Source: Rhabditoides inermis (lineage: Eukaryota > Nematoda > Chromadorea > Rhabditida > Rhabditidae). Taken from it: a stretch of 64,000 nucleotides of DNA. The position numbers and the translations under genes were made by a program. Below the pieces are notes generated by a model that saw only the letters and a program-made list of their open reading frames with translations, searched no databases and had not been told where the DNA came from. This document shows, one piece after another, positions 63,101 to 64,000 of this stretch. The stretch is taken from NCBI GenBank assembly GCA_963966185.1, contig CAWZYM010000325.1, forward strand, positions 1-64,000, given 5' to 3'. Position 1 is the stretch's first letter, and every line of letters starts with the position of its first letter.

Positions 63101-63844
63101 GGGAAACCCCGTGTTGCGCCTAATTCACATAATTTGCTTGACTCCTGTGATTGAGGAAACTCTATATATGAGCTGCACATAACAATATCAAAATATGTTG
63201 CATGGGGGTCATAAGTTATTTGTTATTTGTATTGATATTGATATTTCTTTTATCTTGTTACTCATATTCAATAACAATTCTGCAGCTACACCCATACCAA
63301 TCAGAGAAACAAGGCAATGTAATCATAACGAGGAAAATACCCTTCAATAATTTTGATAATATCGTGTATGTAATGACTGTTACGAAATGAAATTATTTGT
63401 ATTGTAATGATACCATCATCTATATATTTATATAATTATCACACCTTCTTTGGAAAAATCGGTGGTTACTAGGAGCTGCGTTCGTGCAAAGTGTACCAAA
63501 AACTTTATCTGATAAGGTGCGGTCAGTCTCTTCGAAAGTCATTCGGGAGTGTTTCGAAGGCATAGCAAGGCATTACGAAGTATTCGGGGGTATTCGGGAG
63601 TATTTCGAAAAGACTGACCGCATAATCTTCCACTCCAGGCTCGTGTGGTCGCGGGTGAAGGGTCTGAGTATGGGCAGGGATGCCCACAGCCTGCCCCTAA
63701 CATGTCCATGCGCAACAGTCATTGTTATATCATACCATAATCCCTTTCCATTCAGGCGCCTGTGGTCGCCGGGGTGTGAAGGGCCCGCGCGGCTCCAGCG
63801 GCAGCCACGGCCAGCACGGACTGCCGGGCAAGAGCGGCGCCGTG
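57425..63844 (+). CDS. Cuticle-collagen-type protein, 3'-partial
   Basis: Exons in consistent phase: 57425-57598, 57914-57985, 59815-59913, 59982-60100, 60386-60454, 60878-61016, 61538-61598 and 63756-63844; the gene continues past the right edge. The N-terminus has a 24-residue hydrophobic segment (LVVSSLSSLLALSLLLLSVP) followed by FFREMGEIGREF, the nematode cuticle collagen N-domain pattern, which anchors the chain in the ER membrane before processing. STSWSSLIVME follows, as in that family. Then come a charged region, a Tyr/Pro-rich stretch, a CCC cluster, and short Gly-X-Y blocks (GARGPRGYPGDPGLSGLPG, GPPGEPGLKG, GVKGPRGSSGSHGQHGLPGK) separated by non-collagenous segments with Cys. The blocks are shorter and the introns longer than in typical cuticle collagens, so it may be a divergent member. 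A possible exon at 57793-57883 gives the wrong phase and was left out. Confidence 0.82.
58556..58735 (+). repeat. Dispersed repeat family, copy in collagen intron 2
   Basis: Shares with 37270-37472 the blocks TTCGAACTGCAAGCGAGG and CAGCTCTCGGCAATA in the same order. Partial copy at 57998-58080. Confidence 0.75.
59206..59320 (+). repeat. Solo arm of the foldback element family
   Basis: Matches the right arm of 20212-20502 (CATGCGCTTTTGTTGAATTG and flanks) with few changes; no inverted partner nearby. Confidence 0.8.
60111..60164. repeat. (GA)n microsatellite at the start of collagen intron 4
   Basis: Starts about 10 nt after the donor GTGGGTAGGGG at 60101. Confidence 0.92.
60198..60314. repeat. 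MITE-like element, diverged copy
   Basis: Starts GCGGTCAGTCTTTTCGAAA and ends with a weaker complement (TTCGAAGAGGTTGACCAC). Same family as 63517-63623. It lies in the collagen intron right after the GA tract. Confidence 0.65.
61885..62035 (+). repeat. Dispersed repeat family, most diverged copy
   Basis: Shares GTAGATCAAAGGA, CACCGTGTTTCCGAA and TAGATCGAAAACTATCTCT with the copies at 37270 and 58556. Confidence 0.65.
62503..62730 (+). repeat. tRNA-derived SINE with tail
   Basis: A-box TAGCGCAGTGG and B-box GGTTCGATGCC, with GGGCGG/CCGCCC able to pair. The T-arm is then mispaired, so this is not a good tRNA gene. A tail follows, including AGAAGACACATCGTCATTGT; its relative AGAAGACACACCGTCATCGT recurs at about 63940, defining a SINE body beyond the tRNA head. 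Confidence 0.6.
63072..63125. repeat. Near-perfect 23-bp-arm hairpin
   Basis: Arms AATTAGGCGCAACACGGGG(TTTC) and their exact complement are separated by 8 nt. Found in the collagen intron 61599-63755. Such perfect arms suggest a recent element or structured RNA. Confidence 0.85.
63517..63623. mobile_element. MITE with about 20-bp terminal inverted repeats
   Basis: Left end GTGCGGTCAGTCTCTTCGAA, right end TTCGAAAAGACTGACCGCA, a near-perfect inverted pair 107 nt apart. The interior is rich in TTCGGGAGTATT-type repeats. No coding capacity. Related copies at 60198-60314 and about 6025-6105. Confidence 0.75.
63638..63672 (+). pseudogene. Decayed duplicate of the start of the collagen exon at 63756
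   Basis: CACTCCAGGCTCGTGTGGTC and GGGTGAAGGGTCTG resemble the true acceptor and exon start TTCAGGCGCCTGTGGTCGCC and GGTGTGAAGGGC 115 nt downstream, but the frame hits TGA. Confidence 0.45.
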
Positions 63845-64000
63845 GTGGGTGACAGACACATCTCATCTATCGTGCAACTTCCAAAATGGCTTGGGAACTG
63901 GCATCGTAGCATCTAGTGTGCTGTGCAACTTTAAAACCAAGAAGACACACCGTCATCGTGAATTCGTTTTTTTTCTGGCTTGTCCACATGCATTTCTTGC

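Overview
This is a stretch of nematode nuclear genome, and every recognisable gene is split into many short exons. A phosphoethanolamine N-methyltransferase of the nematode PMT-1 type, a cuticle-collagen-type N-terminus with interrupted Gly-X-Y, ShKT domains with the TCGxC ending, and a DMSR-like peptide receptor all point to Nematoda. Short exons (about 55-190 nt, mostly under 130), G/C-ending codons, AT-rich introns, some GC-AG introns and very many CT/GA tracts would suit a diplogastrid (Pristionchus-like) worm. That placement is inference. No bacterial, organellar or viral gene is visible.

Layout, left to right. 1-2883: end of a gene on + for a protein I do not recognise. 3752-7050: a diverged tandem paralogue of it. 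7743-11109: a Ser/Arg-rich gene on +, model incomplete. 13375-24179: an RGK-type (Rad/Gem/Rem) small GTPase whose P-loop lacks the Ser/Thr that binds Mg2+. 24756-29649: secreted-protein material. This includes a signal-peptide exon on +, a secreted Pro-rich gene start on -, and ShKT exons on +; about 2.07 kb of it is tandemly duplicated. 29700-34700: exon remnants and a 2.5-kb inverted-repeat-bounded region holding the 3' part of a non-LTR retrotransposon. 34767-45934: a complete 16-exon pmt-1 orthologue (456 codons). 45935-49071: microsatellite-rich intergenic DNA. 49072-55183: a complete 10-exon DMSR/Srw-type GPCR (372 codons). 57425-63844 and onward: a cuticle-collagen-type gene running off the right edge.

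The genes do not form one pathway. PMT-1 makes phosphocholine precursors, the GPCR probably senses a neuropeptide, the RGK protein probably acts at the membrane or on calcium channels, and the collagen and ShKT proteins are extracellular. I found no clear operon.

The most unusual material is in the introns. One 81-nt pmt-1 intron is almost entirely a tRNA-like sequence with A and B boxes, and similar tRNA-derived elements are scattered through the window. Sequences straddling several splice sites are repeated inside the adjacent intron. Motifs ACGGTA and TACCGT sit at opposite ends of an intron where they could pair. A motif TACGTTTCA, on both strands, recurs throughout non-coding DNA. Exon joins were worked out by hand from splice consensus, phase and protein sense; no transcript or database check was possible.
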